From positions 176,840-240,839 of the forward strand of contig MU130624.1 in NCBI GenBank assembly GCA_015039465.1: DNA of 64,000 bases, read 5' to 3'. Source of the stretch: Phlegmacium glaucopus (lineage: Eukaryota > Basidiomycota > Agaricomycetes > Agaricales > Cortinariaceae). Below the pieces are notes generated by a model. It was given only the letters and a program-made list of their open reading frames with translations. It was not told the origin of the DNA and did not search any database. Every line of letters starts with the position of its first letter. The stretch's first letter is position 1. A program made the position numbers and the translations under genes. Below are positions 41,190 through 53,713 of this stretch, piece by piece.

Positions 41190-44100
41190 AAGAGAGTTGA
41201 TATGAATTTAAAGTATAGATAATCATTGAAGAGGTACCTTTCATTTTCCATTATATATGACGAAGATCAACTCTGAGAAATTACTTGGTACAGGCATTCC
41301 ATAGACATATTAGCTGCGAATACGAATGCATTCACATTTTTTTATGTAACCCGGTCGAATTTTAAGCCCAAATCAACCTAAAGCAGTACAGGAACGAGAC
41401 TCAGCGTTTCAATAACTTGAGGGACCCGCGAAATGAGACGAGCTGCCGGTCCCTGCTAACATTTTAAGTTAGCTCTTGATCCTTATCTAGGGTTTATGAT
41501 AGTCATTGTATCAGGCAGACCGTTAATGAGCGATTATACCAGACTAGTGCCAGTGAGTCATGGTAGAGTCGACTTGGAGTCAAGGTGATTAGTAGAGTGA
41601 CTGTCGAATTCAAGAACAGCTCCGAGGCGATTACACTTTGCATACCTAAGCCTCATATTGTTCACCAGTCAGAGAAAAGGAATCCAGTCCTGGACGACCG
41701 GGAAACCGGGGTGTGAACACGAGGTGATTAAACTTTGGTACCTAATTCGAATATTTTCAGTGTTCAACCAGCCAGAGAAAGGAAATGATTTACCCGGACG
41801 ACCGGGGAAACAATGATCAACTCAGCGACGAGTTCCAGATAGTCGTACTACTTCCAGCACTGGGAGCTTGGAAATATCAAGGAAATATTAGTAGGGGCCT
41901 GTAATTGCCATACTGCCATATAATCAACGTACATTTTGACCGTAACTCCCCCTATCGCCGTCCAACCCCAACGTCGAACTCGAAAAGGTCCACCGAACAA
42001 TTGGGCGATGGAGTATTCAATAACCATAGAAGAGGGGGTGCTTCCAAGGAAAACGATTCACCGTTAGTGAAAGCCACAGTGTGGAGTAGAAAACATGGCA
42101 CAGCTATTGAGCAATTTTTGGAGGGATAGTGGGTTAAGAAACGAACGCTTGCTAGCATGAACAGTATACTTGCGTCATCTGTTTGTCTGAGATCCAATCA
42201 TTAGCACAACAATGCCTTACTCACGCAAACATCTGGTAAACAACGATTTCTTCATCGATAAAGAACCTACATCCTCCCACATCCTCCCACATCTCTCGAG
42301 ACTTCAGCCGCGAAAAGTCCTCTTTCACCGTCCTTAAATTATATTTTTGTCCCATCCACTCAGCCCTCAGTGTTTGGTACTGCTGGTTCGCATTCGGCAT
42401 TCATCTGCCGAAAAATCGGGTTGTCCAAGCTGAATTCTATTGGGTAGCACTTGCAAGCTGGTCGGTCGTTAAGGTGGTGAGGGTCTGGCTCGTCATTACG
42501 CTGCTAGATTCCTGACACTTCCAGCGTGTCCAATCTGATGCATAGTGTAAGATCTGGAGGATTGAGGAACATAAACAAGTTAGATCTCTGGTGTTGTGGG
42601 CTCTGACTGGTTAGGACTTGGAGAATGCTTATCGAGAGCCTTCTCAGAGTGACACTTTCCACGTTGCGCCCTCGGCTTTTTCCTGACCTTGACTCATCCG
42701 TAAATAACTGGATGGGCCGGTGTTTGATTGCGAAGCATACGAACGAGAGCTACCCTGATCGTCTTGCTGTTTAGTGTGCGCCATAAGGGTAGCCCTACCG
42801 TTTGCAATGCGCTTACACCCAGTCCATAAATTTTATGATAAGGAAATAGGGTTACAGGGAAAAATTGTGCTTAATCCACATACTAATTTCTTGGCCAAAG
42901 CATCTAGAACGTCCTTCTTATTCCTATGTTGGAAAAAAAGTACAAGTTGACGGCCAGCAGCCAGGGCCAGCGTTCCGACATCGTTCCATCCTACCCTCTG
43001 CAAGGCTGTTGTCACTGCTCCAACAAATGAGGGGCCAAGGATATTTTCGTAGTCATTGCCTTCCAGATAGTGCGGTGGCCCTTTAGAAAACCGAAGGTAC
43101 AGGAAATTTTATTTGTCAAATTTTCCAACGTCTTGACGGACTACAATGGTAGTAAACTACAATATTCAGGTGTTGGGCCATATATAGGCCATAATGTGGA
43201 TATGGGATCGTGCTAGGTTGACAAAAAAATATAAAATATGGAAAATGTGTCGCAGTTGGAAGGAGGAAATGAGGACGGAGAGTGTGGCCTGAAGAACAGC
43301 ACGCCTTGCGCATAAAGTGACAGCGACGGTGGCCCATTTCCCTAGGTCTTCCAAGTTCCTCACAGTCAATAATACTGTTACATAATGGCTCAAGCGCTCA
43401 CATCCAAGCGCCAATGTCATCCTCCATCCAGCCAGTCTGTTAGAAGCTAGAGGACAGTCTCTTCATCCGGGTTAGAAAAACTCAGATCGATAGGCCCACT
43501 TTGCAAATGCAACGCTCGGTCGTTTTGTTTGCCAGTGGGTTGGTGCCTTCAACCCTTGACAAACAGAAATTAACTAAATCTGGTTGTAACACGGATAGAC
43601 AGCAGCTGCTTCTTAGCTTCGATGTACAGGCTTGTAGGTCGGATAAATTACAGAGCGCTCAATTCATGCTGTGTGCTAGCTACCATTGAATAGACGCTTG
43701 ACATCGTAGGCAGTGAGCATCGAATTTGGTAAGGTTTTGTCTGTACAGGCACCGATATAAATAAAGCAACGGCTGCAGAGGGCCTATTAATATGCGTTTT
43801 GTTGTAACTGGTTACTGAGAACTTACAACTTAGTACAATGGAGTACATAGGCTTCGTCGCTTTGAGATATACATGTTCCAACACGGATGTCAAGGCACGG
43901 TCAGCACTGGCACATGTATGTCAATCCTTGACTCTGCTGGTGCCTGGGTAATTACGTGTGAATCTCGTCTAATAGGTTGTTTTGATAGGAATATATTGTA
44001 CATACCAGTTACATACCCCCCTTTTCCAGGAATTCAAACATTCATTTCTGAAGCTCGCAGGCACCATAACTTGAATGATCCCTGCAAAATAATAATCTGT

Positions 44101-44693
44101 ACTTATAGAATGGATAGCGCTATTTATAATAATAGTCCAGTGGAAATCACTCGTACCTGACCGGATCAAAGAGCATAAAAGCTCTATACAACTCATTACC
44201 CTTTCGAGAAAGGGGTAGAGGTCAGAACTCATGAGCTTGTTTGGAAGTAATAGGTGTGCGCACCCACGAGTGACCGTCTGTGAGAACAACGAAATTTTTG
44301 AACAGAGGTGTATATAAGGCGGGTGGCCTAACGAAATGAAAGAATTTTCGCGGTTTGGAAGTGGTCTTTGGGATAGTTCTGTTGGTTAGGGGACAGGAAC
44401 TGGTATTCGGCGGTTGTTGTGGTACAGTTACTACAGTGCCTGAGTATAGAGCAGTGGCGTGGGAAGAACAACTCTTGTCAGCATAGCAACCCACACTATC
44501 ATCACACCGACATAGTCTCGACACAAATTCCTCACACGTGTTATTATGGAGGTAACATTAATCCTGATTCACCTTTTGTCCTGTCCCATATGCCAACGCT
44601 GGTGGTCGCATAATCTACCATCGTCTAGTAGACCCCCACATTCGTTTCTACCCATTTTTCTCTCGTAATTCTAGCTTTATTTCGCTCGACGGT
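41190..44693. other. Long stretch without recognised genes
   Basis: ORFs up to about 106 codons on both strands lack any family signature. One imperfect direct repeat: GTTCACCAGTCAGAGAAAAG with CCTGGACGACCGGGAAACCG (about 41660-41720) against TTCAACCAGCCAGAGAAAGG with CCCGGACGACCGGGGAAAC (about 41762-41815). Genes with many short exons could be missed by eye. Confidence 0.4.
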
Positions 44694-46532
44694 ATGCCCG
44701 TACGTTTAGCACGTCAATCTGGGCGACATAATGCGGTTGGTCGGGCTCTTATCCTAGATAAAACAATTCAAGGGCGAAAGCTCTTAGGCGGCGATATCGG
44801 GTCTCTACCCGTGCTTCTTGCTGGACGTGCCCCAGCGCATCCCGATCATCCTGACCATCCTAGTCATCCTGCGAAAGGTCCATCCCCGACTGATCGTAGT
44901 GCTTCTCCTCCCCCTCCGCAAGGCGGTAGCAGTGGAGGCGGTAGTAGCGGAAGCCCCCCCCCAGGGCCACCCCCAGGCAGCGGAGGTCCTCCGTCTGGCA
45001 GTGGAAGTAATGGGGGCTCGTCGTCAGGTGGTGGTACAAGCGTTGCTGGGGGTAGTGGCAATCTTCCCCCCTCGACTACAGTAGGCACTCCTCCCTCTCC
45101 AATTACTGAGAGTGCAACATCTATAGGAACCTCACAACCTAGTAATTCTGCCTCCAACCCTGCCGGTGGCTCCGTCTCGCTGGTCAATGGCTCCTCATCG
45201 ACTTCCGGTTCGACAACCCAAATTAGCGGTAGCCAATCCACTTCCTCTGCTGGTGACGGGACTGCTGCGAACGCTGAAAACTACCCAGATACAGTTCAGA
45301 GTGGTATATACACTAGCCCTAGCTCGCCTTCCGTTGTCGCTGGAAGCCAATCAAGCTTGTCAAATGGGCCGCTCATAGGAAACGGCTCGTCTACCCTCTC
45401 AAACAAGAATGCACACCACATCTCCTCTGGCGGAATCGCAGCCATCGTTGTCGTCCTACTTCTGTTCCTATTCCTCATCGTATTCTTGTTGCGTCGCCGA
45501 TCGAGGTTACAAAGGGCTGAACGTAAAAATAGGTGGTGGTTCGCCACTAATCGAACATCACAGACATACGGAGACATCGCAACTGCAGGAATCATGCCTG
45601 CAGGGACTCAGACAGCCCGTAGTAGCTTTGTCACTAGCGTTGACCACTCCGAGTCAGCCCACTCCCAGTCAGCCCACCCCAGCTTGACTTATATTATCCC
45701 ACCGTTTCCTCCTGCCATGGCAGAAATGGGACGAGGGAACGCGTCGCGTCCTGCTCTCATCATCAATACTCAAGACGACGACAATCAGCCCTACAACGAT
45801 GTCCGGTTCTCCATTGGAAGCACCGGCTCTGGTCAATATCTCTTTGTCCATAGCCGCAATAGCTCTGATCCACAAGGAGGAAATACCCCCATGTCCGTTC
45901 GCCCCTTCTCGGCTTCTGAATCGTTTGCATTTCCTAAACCGCCGGAACCTGCTGCTGGATCGGTGGGGGGACCGAGTAGTGCTACGAGTGCAAAGTTTTC
46001 TGTGACATCTTCGAACGCGGGTGTTTCCCCTCCTGGTATCCCAGTTATTCCAACCATCCCTTTGACAACGCCCCCCACTCCCCCCGCCAAAGGCTACCCT
46101 AGCCCTACCGCTACCAACATGGCCCGTCCTGTAGATCCTTTCGCTGACAACAACCCATTTGAAGACTCCAACGCTGGCCCATCCATCGTCTACTCCACAG
46201 TCGGGCTTTCTGACATCGAAGTAGTGCGTCGACCGTTCGTACCTACTCTACCGGATGAACTAGCCGTGAATCCGGATGATCATGTGAGGGTGTTACAAAG
46301 TTTCGATGATGGATGGGCTTTGGTTGAGAGGGCTTCTAACGGTTCTGAGAGGGCTTCTCAAGATTCTCAGAGGGCTTCTCAAGGTTCTCATGGAAATGGG
46401 AGACAGGATGCAGGAAGCAATAGGAAAGGGCTAATCCCAATTCATTGTCTAAGGGAACCTGGACAGGAGTTACCGGCCTTTACCGCTCCAAAGAGGGTTA
46501 GCAGTTGTGGAGAATATTTCATGGCGTATTGA
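44694..46532 (+). CDS. Single-pass membrane protein with C-terminal SH3 domain (Fus1-like)
   Basis: Intronless, 612 residues. About residues 50-240 form a Ser/Thr/Gly/Pro-rich, probably O-glycosylated outer part. A single membrane segment follows (IAAIVVVLLLFLFLIVFLLR, about 248-268) with a basic stop-transfer RRRSRLQR. The inside has proline-rich stretches, and from about 510 an SH3 domain: RRPFVPTLPDELAVNPDDHV, RVLQSFDDGWALVER, an RASxGS insert, then GLIPIHCL. The layout is that of yeast Fus1, a membrane SH3 scaffold in cell fusion; many fungi have such proteins with unproven roles. The start lacks a clear signal peptide, so it may be a type III membrane protein. It looks intact and is probably a host gene. 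Confidence 0.8.
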   Translation: MPVRLARQSGRHNAVGRALILDKTIQGRKLLGGDIGSLPVLLAGRAPAHPDHPDHPSHPAKGPSPTDRSASPPPPQGGSSGGGSSGSPPPGPPPGSGGPPSGSGSNGGSSSGGGTSVAGGSGNLPPSTTVGTPPSPITESATSIGTSQPSNSASNPAGGSVSLVNGSSSTSGSTTQISGSQSTSSAGDGTAANAENYPDTVQSGIYTSPSSPSVVAGSQSSLSNGPLIGNGSSTLSNKNAHHISSGGIAAIVVVLLLFLFLIVFLLRRRSRLQRAERKNRWWFATNRTSQTYGDIATAGIMPAGTQTARSSFVTSVDHSESAHSQSAHPSLTYIIPPFPPAMAEMGRGNASRPALIINTQDDDNQPYNDVRFSIGSTGSGQYLFVHSRNSSDPQGGNTPMSVRPFSASESFAFPKPPEPAAGSVGGPSSATSAKFSVTSSNAGVSPPGIPVIPTIPLTTPPTPPAKGYPSPTATNMARPVDPFADNNPFEDSNAGPSIVYSTVGLSDIEVVRRPFVPTLPDELAVNPDDHVRVLQSFDDGWALVERASNGSERASQDSQRASQGSHGNGRQDAGSNRKGLIPIHCLREPGQELPAFTAPKRVSSCGEYFMAY

Positions 46533-47422
46533 AAAGTGAGTTTTTTTTTAGCGCTGTGCTTATCGATTGATTTTTTGACTCTTCTCAACGAATAAATTTT
46601 TTTCAAACATAGATAAATGGGTTTCTTTGTGTGATGGTGGTGAAGATGCCTTGAACTGGCGTTTTAAAATTGTGAAACTCTGACTTATATCTATCTGCCT
46701 ATTTATCCAAATAACTCCCCCCCATATCCGTTTGTCCGCTGGCGGCTTTCATCCCCCCATCCATTCCATGTGGTACACACTGACTCATACAGTGCTTCCT
46801 ATCTCCGTAGCGTCCCTAAACACACATCATCCTCCTGGTCTTAAGTTTCTGGTTTAAATATTTTTACTACTTATTCTGATCCTTTTGGACTTCTTTTATT
46901 TTTATCTCTCAGTTATCGGCGGGCTTAAATAGGACATTATATAGAGCCAAAAAATGGTATTTGACGTTGAACGTTGTCGTTGGTATTGGGGCTTTATCAT
47001 CACGTGCTGTGGAGTTGGTATACCATACTAACACTGACGAGATGGTTGTCCTATAGCGAAGTTGAACCGGTCACCGAACCAGAGCCCAACGCTCAACGCC
47101 CAGCTGCAAATTGAAATCACGATGGCCACAGACGTGGTTTGATCTCAAGTCTCGGCTAAATGGCAAGAATCACTCAATAGGCTGAACGGGAGTGCTCCTG
47201 GTATATCAGGGCTCTTGGATTTAGCGAGGTGATTGTTATATTCTCCTACTAAGTATAGAGATTGCGTAATTTAAAATAATCAAAGGTCTGGAGGATCGCG
47301 ACAGAATTTTGTATCCTAGGGGTATCAGGATAGTCGGTTCAGAGGGAGAACTTCAGGGTGCCTTTTGGTTCTTGTTTTTTTGATCTTTGTTTTCATTCGT
47401 CTTGTTCCCTTGAAAGACAGGA
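46533..47422. other. No recognised gene
   Basis: 3' flank of the SH3 gene and intergenic AT-rich DNA. No credible ORF. Confidence 0.5.
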
Positions 47423-47777
47423 ATGACATTAATTGAAGCACGATTGGCATCCAACCTTATTAACCAATGTAGGAGATTGTTTGCTTTATTTGAAACCTTT
47501 CTGGGTAAGTTATCTTTCCCCGCTATTCTTTTGACCATATGAGTAAATGTAAACTTGACCATAGATGATTTGAGATCCAATTTCTATCTGATAGAGAATG
47601 AGATCAAGGAATGCATGGATCATTATGGAGTAAGAGTGTCATTCTGTTCATTTCGAAAGTCATTATCCGACTGTTTAGCTCTTTTAAACACAGCTCGACC
47701 ATTCTCCAGAACATATTCAACTCCTCGTTCCTCGTCTGATGGATTGGTATAAGGCATGGGCACCGCCTCTGGAGTAA
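47423..47777 (+). CDS. Small three-exon gene, unrecognised, 76 residues
   Basis: Exons 47423-47504, 47565-47629 and 47694-47777. The introns are 60 nt (GTAAGT..CCATAG) and 64 nt (GTAAGA..CACAG). The spliced frame reads NLINQCRRLFALFETFL, DDLRSNFYLIENEIKECMDH and PEHIQLLVPRLMDWYKAWAP and ends LE-stop. It is helical and compositionally protein-like. Coding may once have continued beyond, where I cannot link exons. Could be the N-terminal end of a longer broken gene. Confidence 0.45.
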
Positions 47778-48840
47778 ATGTTATTCTCTTCCCCAAGTCC
47801 AGAATTTTTGGCTAAACACGAAACAGATTCGGCTTAACCTCAACTTCCAAACTCGCCTCTTCTCCTTGCCTCCACCATCTTGCTAGCAGGCTTCAAGAAC
47901 CTCTGTGCCTATCCCCTTGCTCTTCCTTCTTCTCCTTCGGAAGACCGAAAGATTCCTTTTCCGCTGACTCTAATTCAACCATTTCATACTGCGATTCCAT
48001 TATCAATGTTTCAATATAGATGAACTTTGAAGTATTAGAGTTCATCAACACCGCTATGAAGGCTTTATCGCGAGCGTTAGGTTGTTACGAGTCTATAGAG
48101 GATTATGTTTTTGAAGACTTGTATGGGTGAATGAGTTAACCCGATGTTGGATGATTTGAGAGTTTGTCTGAGAAAGTGGTTCCGTGGAATGCTAGGGGTA
48201 CTACGAATGGTTTGTTCGTTTTGATTTCCTATCCCGAGCCATTGTGTTTATGAACGATTTCATAGCTGAAGGCGTATGCTGCAAGGCGTTGGTTCCTGAT
48301 TTGATTCCCATATTAATAAGACATTGTGTGATCTACGGTTTGTCTGTTCGGGAAACTTTTATGTTCCATTAATTGTATTATTTAACCTATGTATCTTAGA
48401 ATGAAAGAAATTTTTGATATTATCATCGATTTTCTGGATCCCGCGGGGGGCATCGACGCTTCGGGTACTCCTACCATATTATAACCTTAAATTGCCCAGT
48501 GATACTAAACTTTTTTACAGTTAACTTTTTTTTATAGATTACTAGCCGCAAAATGTGCTTCGTTGGTATAAGACCCAGGACCATGAGGTCCAAAAAAAGA
48601 AGAAAAGTTATTGTAAGTCCGCTTTGCCCTAATCAGCATATTTTCTAGAATTATGCTTATTGCATTGGAATTTTTCTGTTTTATTTTACCACGCGTATGC
48701 CTTCTCCCAACCACGTCGTCTCTCGTCAGATTTCAAAAGTGGTATCGAAACGATTTATAATCGACGTTTTATAAAGTTGGACTTACATAAGCGTAGGACT
48801 CACTCGTACAGCCACTAACCAGCGCTTTCTCTTTCACATC
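47778..48840. other. No recognised gene
   Basis: Possible decayed exons downstream of the small gene, but no continuous frame. The last 60 bp before 48841 (ACTCGTACAGCCACT, CAGCGCT, TCTCTTTCACATC) match the region before the second NACHT gene, so they probably hold the promoter or leader of the receptor gene. Confidence 0.45.
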
Positions 48841-51800
48841 ATGTCGAGCGAAAGACCATCTAAGAACAATCGCATAACCAAAACTACTCGATCTTTCAAA
48901 GGGAAGTTATCTTCTCTTCTGCATTTTTCACGCCCACCCACATCATCGTCGATCAACGTGGGTTCAAGCCCTGATAACCATATAGCAACGACAGATGCAG
49001 GAACAAGGTGAGCAGCTGATGCCTATTATCCGATGGTTTATCAAATGTTACCCTTCTCATACTTGACAGCAATGTGCTATTCGATTATCCTCCTTCATCG
49101 CAGGTCCCTATTGTCAGCATCGACTGTGCGCCCGACACAACCATTGCAAAGACAGAAACAGACCCTATTTCTCCGTCAATTTCAGTCCCAGGTAATTCAG
49201 TGCCAGAAGCTCCGTCTACGGTCAGTATTTATCTTCCGCTCACCACCGTCGTGACTAAATACTACCCGTTTAGCAGATCTCACTTCAGAACGTCAATAGT
49301 CCATCCTCTGCAGTAGACAGTGTCGAAAACGTATACATGCATCAGCCCACAATTGTCAATGCCAATAATGTACCAGAAGCTCCATCCGCGGTCAGTATGT
49401 ATCTCGCGCTCACCGCGGTCGTGACTGAATATTGCCTGTTTAGCAGATCTCACTTCAGACCGCCAATAACCCACTCTCTACCTTACACGGTGTCGAAAAC
49501 GTATACATGCATCACCCGACAATTAATGTAAATGACATTCTAGCTTTGTAAAGCCACTCTGCGTATTAACAATTCTATGTTCTGTTAGGTCCACAATGTG
49601 CCCACTGCTAATGAAAAAGAAAATTCGAAGACTCGAATTCTTGTGAGCGTATATAATCTTCAAAGAAGAGTATTACTAATGGCTGGTTGAACCTCGTAGA
49701 ATGCACTACGTGAGACACTCTTGCCGCGTGCTCAGTTTGCAGAATACGACGCATCATCTCCTGCTCCACGCAATGCATGTACAGAGAACACTCGCACAGC
49801 GATCCTTGATATACTACGGCTATGGGCAAGTGATAATGCAACCAAAAAGGTATACTGGCTCAACGGGATGGCTGGAACCGGTAAAACAACAATCGCTTAT
49901 TCATTCAGTGAAATCCTCGATGAAAAGGAATCCCTTGGTGGTACCTTTTTTGCTTCTCATCTCCGGGTTGATACCAGTGATGTCCATTGTATCATCCCCA
50001 CTATTGCTCTTCAGCTGGCCAAGTATCTTCCCTCCTTATCTCCTCTCATCTTGGATGCAGTGGAAACCAATTCTGACTGCTCATCTTGGAGGATTGGCAA
50101 ACAATTCCTGAATTTTATTGTCAGACCACTCACTGCATACAGGGATACCAGAGATATAGTAGTTGTCCCAGTTATTGTTCTTGATGCTCTGGATGAGTGC
50201 TCTGACCAGTCCCTTGTGGCTGAGTTGCTTTCTTTGATCTTAAAGCACAGTGAATCTCTCCCATTAAAATTCTTCATCACTAGTCGTCCAGAAATAGTGT
50301 TGAAGGAGACTTTTGGTGATTCTCTGGGTGATTCTAAATTCATCCTTCATGAGGTTGAAAAGGAGATTGTGAAGGCTGATATTGAGCTTTATATCAAAGC
50401 TTGCCTGCTTGGTGGCCAAGTTAGGTGTAATAGGCATAATTGGCCTCCTCAGGCTGAAGTTGAAAGCCTTGTCAACATGTCTGGCACATTGTTCATTTAT
50501 GCAGCAACTGTCTGCAAATATATTGTTCAGAGAGGTAGCTCTAGCATGCCTAGGCGTCTTTCAGATGTGGTCAACCCTGCATTAGGGATAACATCTGGTC
50601 TGATCCAGCCACTACATGTTCTTTATGAAAGAATTTTGGATGCAGCTTATGACACTACAAGTACTTGGGAGGCATCAGACATAGACATGATTCTTAAAGC
50701 TGTTGTATATGTCTATAATCCTCTTTCAATGACTGCCATCAGTGTGTTAATAGAAATGCCCATAGAACATACTGAGGCTGCTCTTTCTTCACTTCATTCC
50801 TTGATACAAATCCCATCTCAGAATCCTGATCTACCCATCTCAATATTCCATGCCTCCTTCCATGACTTCATCAGTAATCAAATTATTTCCTCAAAACACT
50901 ATTGTGACCCTTGTGCTTCACATAAGCATCTAGCCCTTCAGTGCCTAGCCTTGATGAAGAAGGAGTGGTCAGGGGAAGAAAGGGTATCATACTTGGCAGA
51001 AAGGAAATGTGGAGATATTTCTGAATCTCTTGCGTATGCCTGTGGTAGCTGGGTTGCACATTTCACATTTTCAAACAACAATGAAATTGATAAACTGAAG
51101 GATTTCTTCCAAAGACACCTTCTGCGATGGATGGATTGTCTGAGTATTTTAGGAAAGTTGGAAATGGCAATGCATTCATTGTATTCACTGAAAAGTTGGG
51201 TAAATATAAATGATCATGTTTCTGTAGATGAATTGCACTTACAACAACATAAAATAGGTCCCACAGACATTGACAATGACAGTGATTGATGCTGAAAGGT
51301 TTCTGAAAGAAAATTATGATTTTATTAAAAATAATAGTCTTGAAGGATGTCCTTCTGCATTAGTTTGGCTTCCAGAAAAATCAAATATTTGGAAAACATA
51401 TGGAAGTAGGATGAATTGTCCATGGAAGCTGTGCATTGGAAGGAGAAAAGCATGGAGCCTGACTGAAGCAGTTCTGAGACATTCAGGACGAGTCTACTCT
51501 GCTTTATTCTCTCCTGATGGTACACATATTGTGTGTGCATCTTCAGATTACACTGCAAATATCTGGAATACAGCCACAGGAGAGTGTGAGGCAAGGCTAA
51601 ATGGACATTCAGCAAAGGTCCACTCTGCTGTCTTCTCTCCTGATGGTATGCATATTGTGTCTGCATCTGACGATAACACTGCACGGATCTGGAATACAGC
51701 CACAGGGGAGTGTGAGGCAGAGCTGAAAGGACATTCAAAACAGGTCTGTTCTGCTGTCTTCTCCCCTGATGGTATGTATATTGTGTCTGCATCTCAGGAT

Positions 51801-53713
51801 GACACTGCAAGAATTTGGAATACAGCCACAGGAGAGTGTGAGGCAGAGCTGAAAGGACATTCAGGACCTGTCCACTCTGCTGTCTTTTCTCCTGATAGTA
51901 TGCATATTGTGCATATTGTGTCTGCATCTGATGATAACACTGCACGGATCTGGAATACAGCCACAGGAGAGTGTGAGGCAGAGTTAAAGGGACATTCAAG
52001 ATTGGTCCACTCTGTAGTCTACTCCCCTGATGGTATGAAAATTGTGTCTGCATCTTATGATTACACTGCACGTATCTGGAATACAGCCACAGGAGAGTGT
52101 GAGGCAGAGCTGAAAGGACATTCAAGAGGTATCAACTCAGCTCTCTTCTCTCCTGATGGTCTGCATATNNNNNNNNNNNNNNNNNNNNNNNNNNNNNNNN
52201 NNNNNNNNNNNNNNNNNNNNNNNNNNNNNNNNNNNNNNNNNNNNNNNNNNNNNNNNNNNNNNNNNNNNATGGTCTGCATATTGTGTCTGCATCTTTTGAT
52301 AAGACTGCAAGGATCTGGAATACAGCCACAGGAGAGTGTGAGGCAGAGCTGAAAGGACATTCAGCAGAAGTCATCTCTGCTGTCTTCTCCCCTGATGGTA
52401 TGCATATTGTGTCTGCATCTTATGATGATACTGTGAGGATCTGGAATACAGCCATAGGGGAGTGTGAGGCAGAGCTAAAAGGACATCCAGGTTCTGTCAA
52501 CTCTGCTGTCTTCTCTCCTGATGGTATGCATATTGTATCTGCATCTGATGATTTCACTGCAAGGATCTGGAATAGAGCCATAGGAGAGTGTGAGGCAGAG
52601 CTGGAAGGGCATTCAGGTTTTATCACCTCTGCTGTCTTCTCTTCTGATGGTATGCACATTGCATCTGCATCTAAAGATTATACTGTAAGGATCTGGAATA
52701 CAGCCACAGGAGAGTGTGAGGCAGAGCTGAAAGGACATTCAGGACCTGTCTACTCTGCTGTCTTCCTTCCTGATGGTATGCATATTGTGTCTGCATCTTA
52801 TGATGGCACTGCAAGGATATGGAATACAGCCACAGGAGAGTGTAAGACAGAGCTGAAAGGACATTCAGAACCTGTCCACTCTGCTGTCTTGTCTCCTGAT
52901 GGTATGCATATTGTGTCTGCATCTTATGATAACACTGCAAGGATATGGAATACAGCCACAGGAGAGTGTGAGGCAGAGCTGACAGGACATTCAAGAGCAG
53001 TCCTCTCTGCTGTCTTCTCTCCTGATGGTATGCATGTTGTGTCTGCATCTTATGATGACACTGTAAGGATATGGAATGCAGTCACAGGAGAGTGTGAGGC
53101 AATGCTCAAAGGACATTCAAAATTAGTCTACTCTGCTGTCTACTCTCCTGATGGTATGCATATTGTGTCTGTATCTTATGATGACACTGCAAGGATCTGG
53201 AATACAGACACAGGAGAGTGTAAGGCAGAGCTGAAAGGACATTCAAGAGGTATCAACTCTGCTCTCTTCTCTCCTGATGGTCTGCATATTGTGTCTGCAT
53301 CTGATGATGACACTGTGAGGATCTGGAATACAGCCACAGGAGAGTGTGAGGCAGTGCTGAATGGACATACATCTGTTCTGTATATGTCTGATCAGAGTCA
53401 GTTACCCAATTTACCATCAATTCCTAATGGTGTTTTTATACATCATTATACTCTTAGCCGACTTTACCCCTCATTACAGTTCTCATTCCTTGACATACAT
53501 CAAGACATGATATACCACACCATGAACCCCCATAAAATTTGGATCCCACCACCTTTCCATCGCCCAGTGTCTGTTAGCTATCACTCATCCAAGATGTGCC
53601 TTGGATATGCAACAGGAGAAGTTTTGCTATTAGAGGTATGTATGGCCCTTATATTGTTCCACATTGTCATTACATTACTCAATGTTTTCTCTCAAATATA
53701 GTTTCAAAGTTAG
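48841..53713 (+). CDS. NACHT-WD40 STAND receptor (fungal NLR-type), paralogue 1
   Basis: Exons 48841-49007, 49070-49220, 49274-49390, 49444-49527, 49589-49642, 49700-51199, 51258-53635 and 53702-53713, all in phase; stop TAG. About 190 Ser/Thr-rich residues without a known effector domain lead into a NACHT NTPase with P-loop NGMAGTGKTT (about 49865), Walker B IVLDALDECSD (about 50175) and SRPEIV sensor-like motif. Then comes the family's linker RFLKENYDFIKNNSLEG, and at least 14 WD40 repeats of about 42 residues, nearly identical (GHS..V.SAVFSPDGMHIVS, AS.D.TARIWNTATGECEAE). STAND proteins of this type act in nonself recognition and programmed death in fungi. A 100-N gap lies inside the repeats, so repeat number is uncertain. 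Otherwise intact. Confidence 0.88.
49221..49527 (+). repeat. Exon-intron tandem duplication in the N-terminal part of the receptor
   Basis: Intron 49221-49273 plus exon 49274-49390 are repeated as intron 49391-49443 plus exon 49444-49527. Both introns are 53 nt (GTCAGTAT..GTTTAG) and both exons begin CAGATCTCACTTCAGA and carry GTCGAAAACGTATACATGCA. Paralogue 2 has a single copy (61509-61657). Confidence 0.85.
51474..53380 (+). repeat. 126-bp WD40 repeat array
   Basis: Units of 126 bp with the almost invariant core GGAATACAGCCACAGGAGAG. One unit (near 51903) carries an extra in-frame CATATTGTG doubling. Differences concentrate in a few codons per unit. Confidence 0.9.
52169..52268. other. Assembly gap (100 N) inside the WD array
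   Basis: The sequence before the gap ends ATGGTCTGCATAT and the sequence after it begins with the same 13 bases. The flanks thus meet at the same point of the repeat unit. Confidence 1.

Noticed and set aside
47423..47777. N-terminus of a homeodomain mating-type protein
   Set aside because: I considered it because of size and helix content, but no homeodomain or typical HD1/HD2 motif follows.
51325..52125. Minus-strand ORFs over the WD40 arrays (also 52671-53048 and 63459-63944)
   Set aside because: They are antisense shadows of the 126-bp repeat, open because the repeat lacks stops in that frame.
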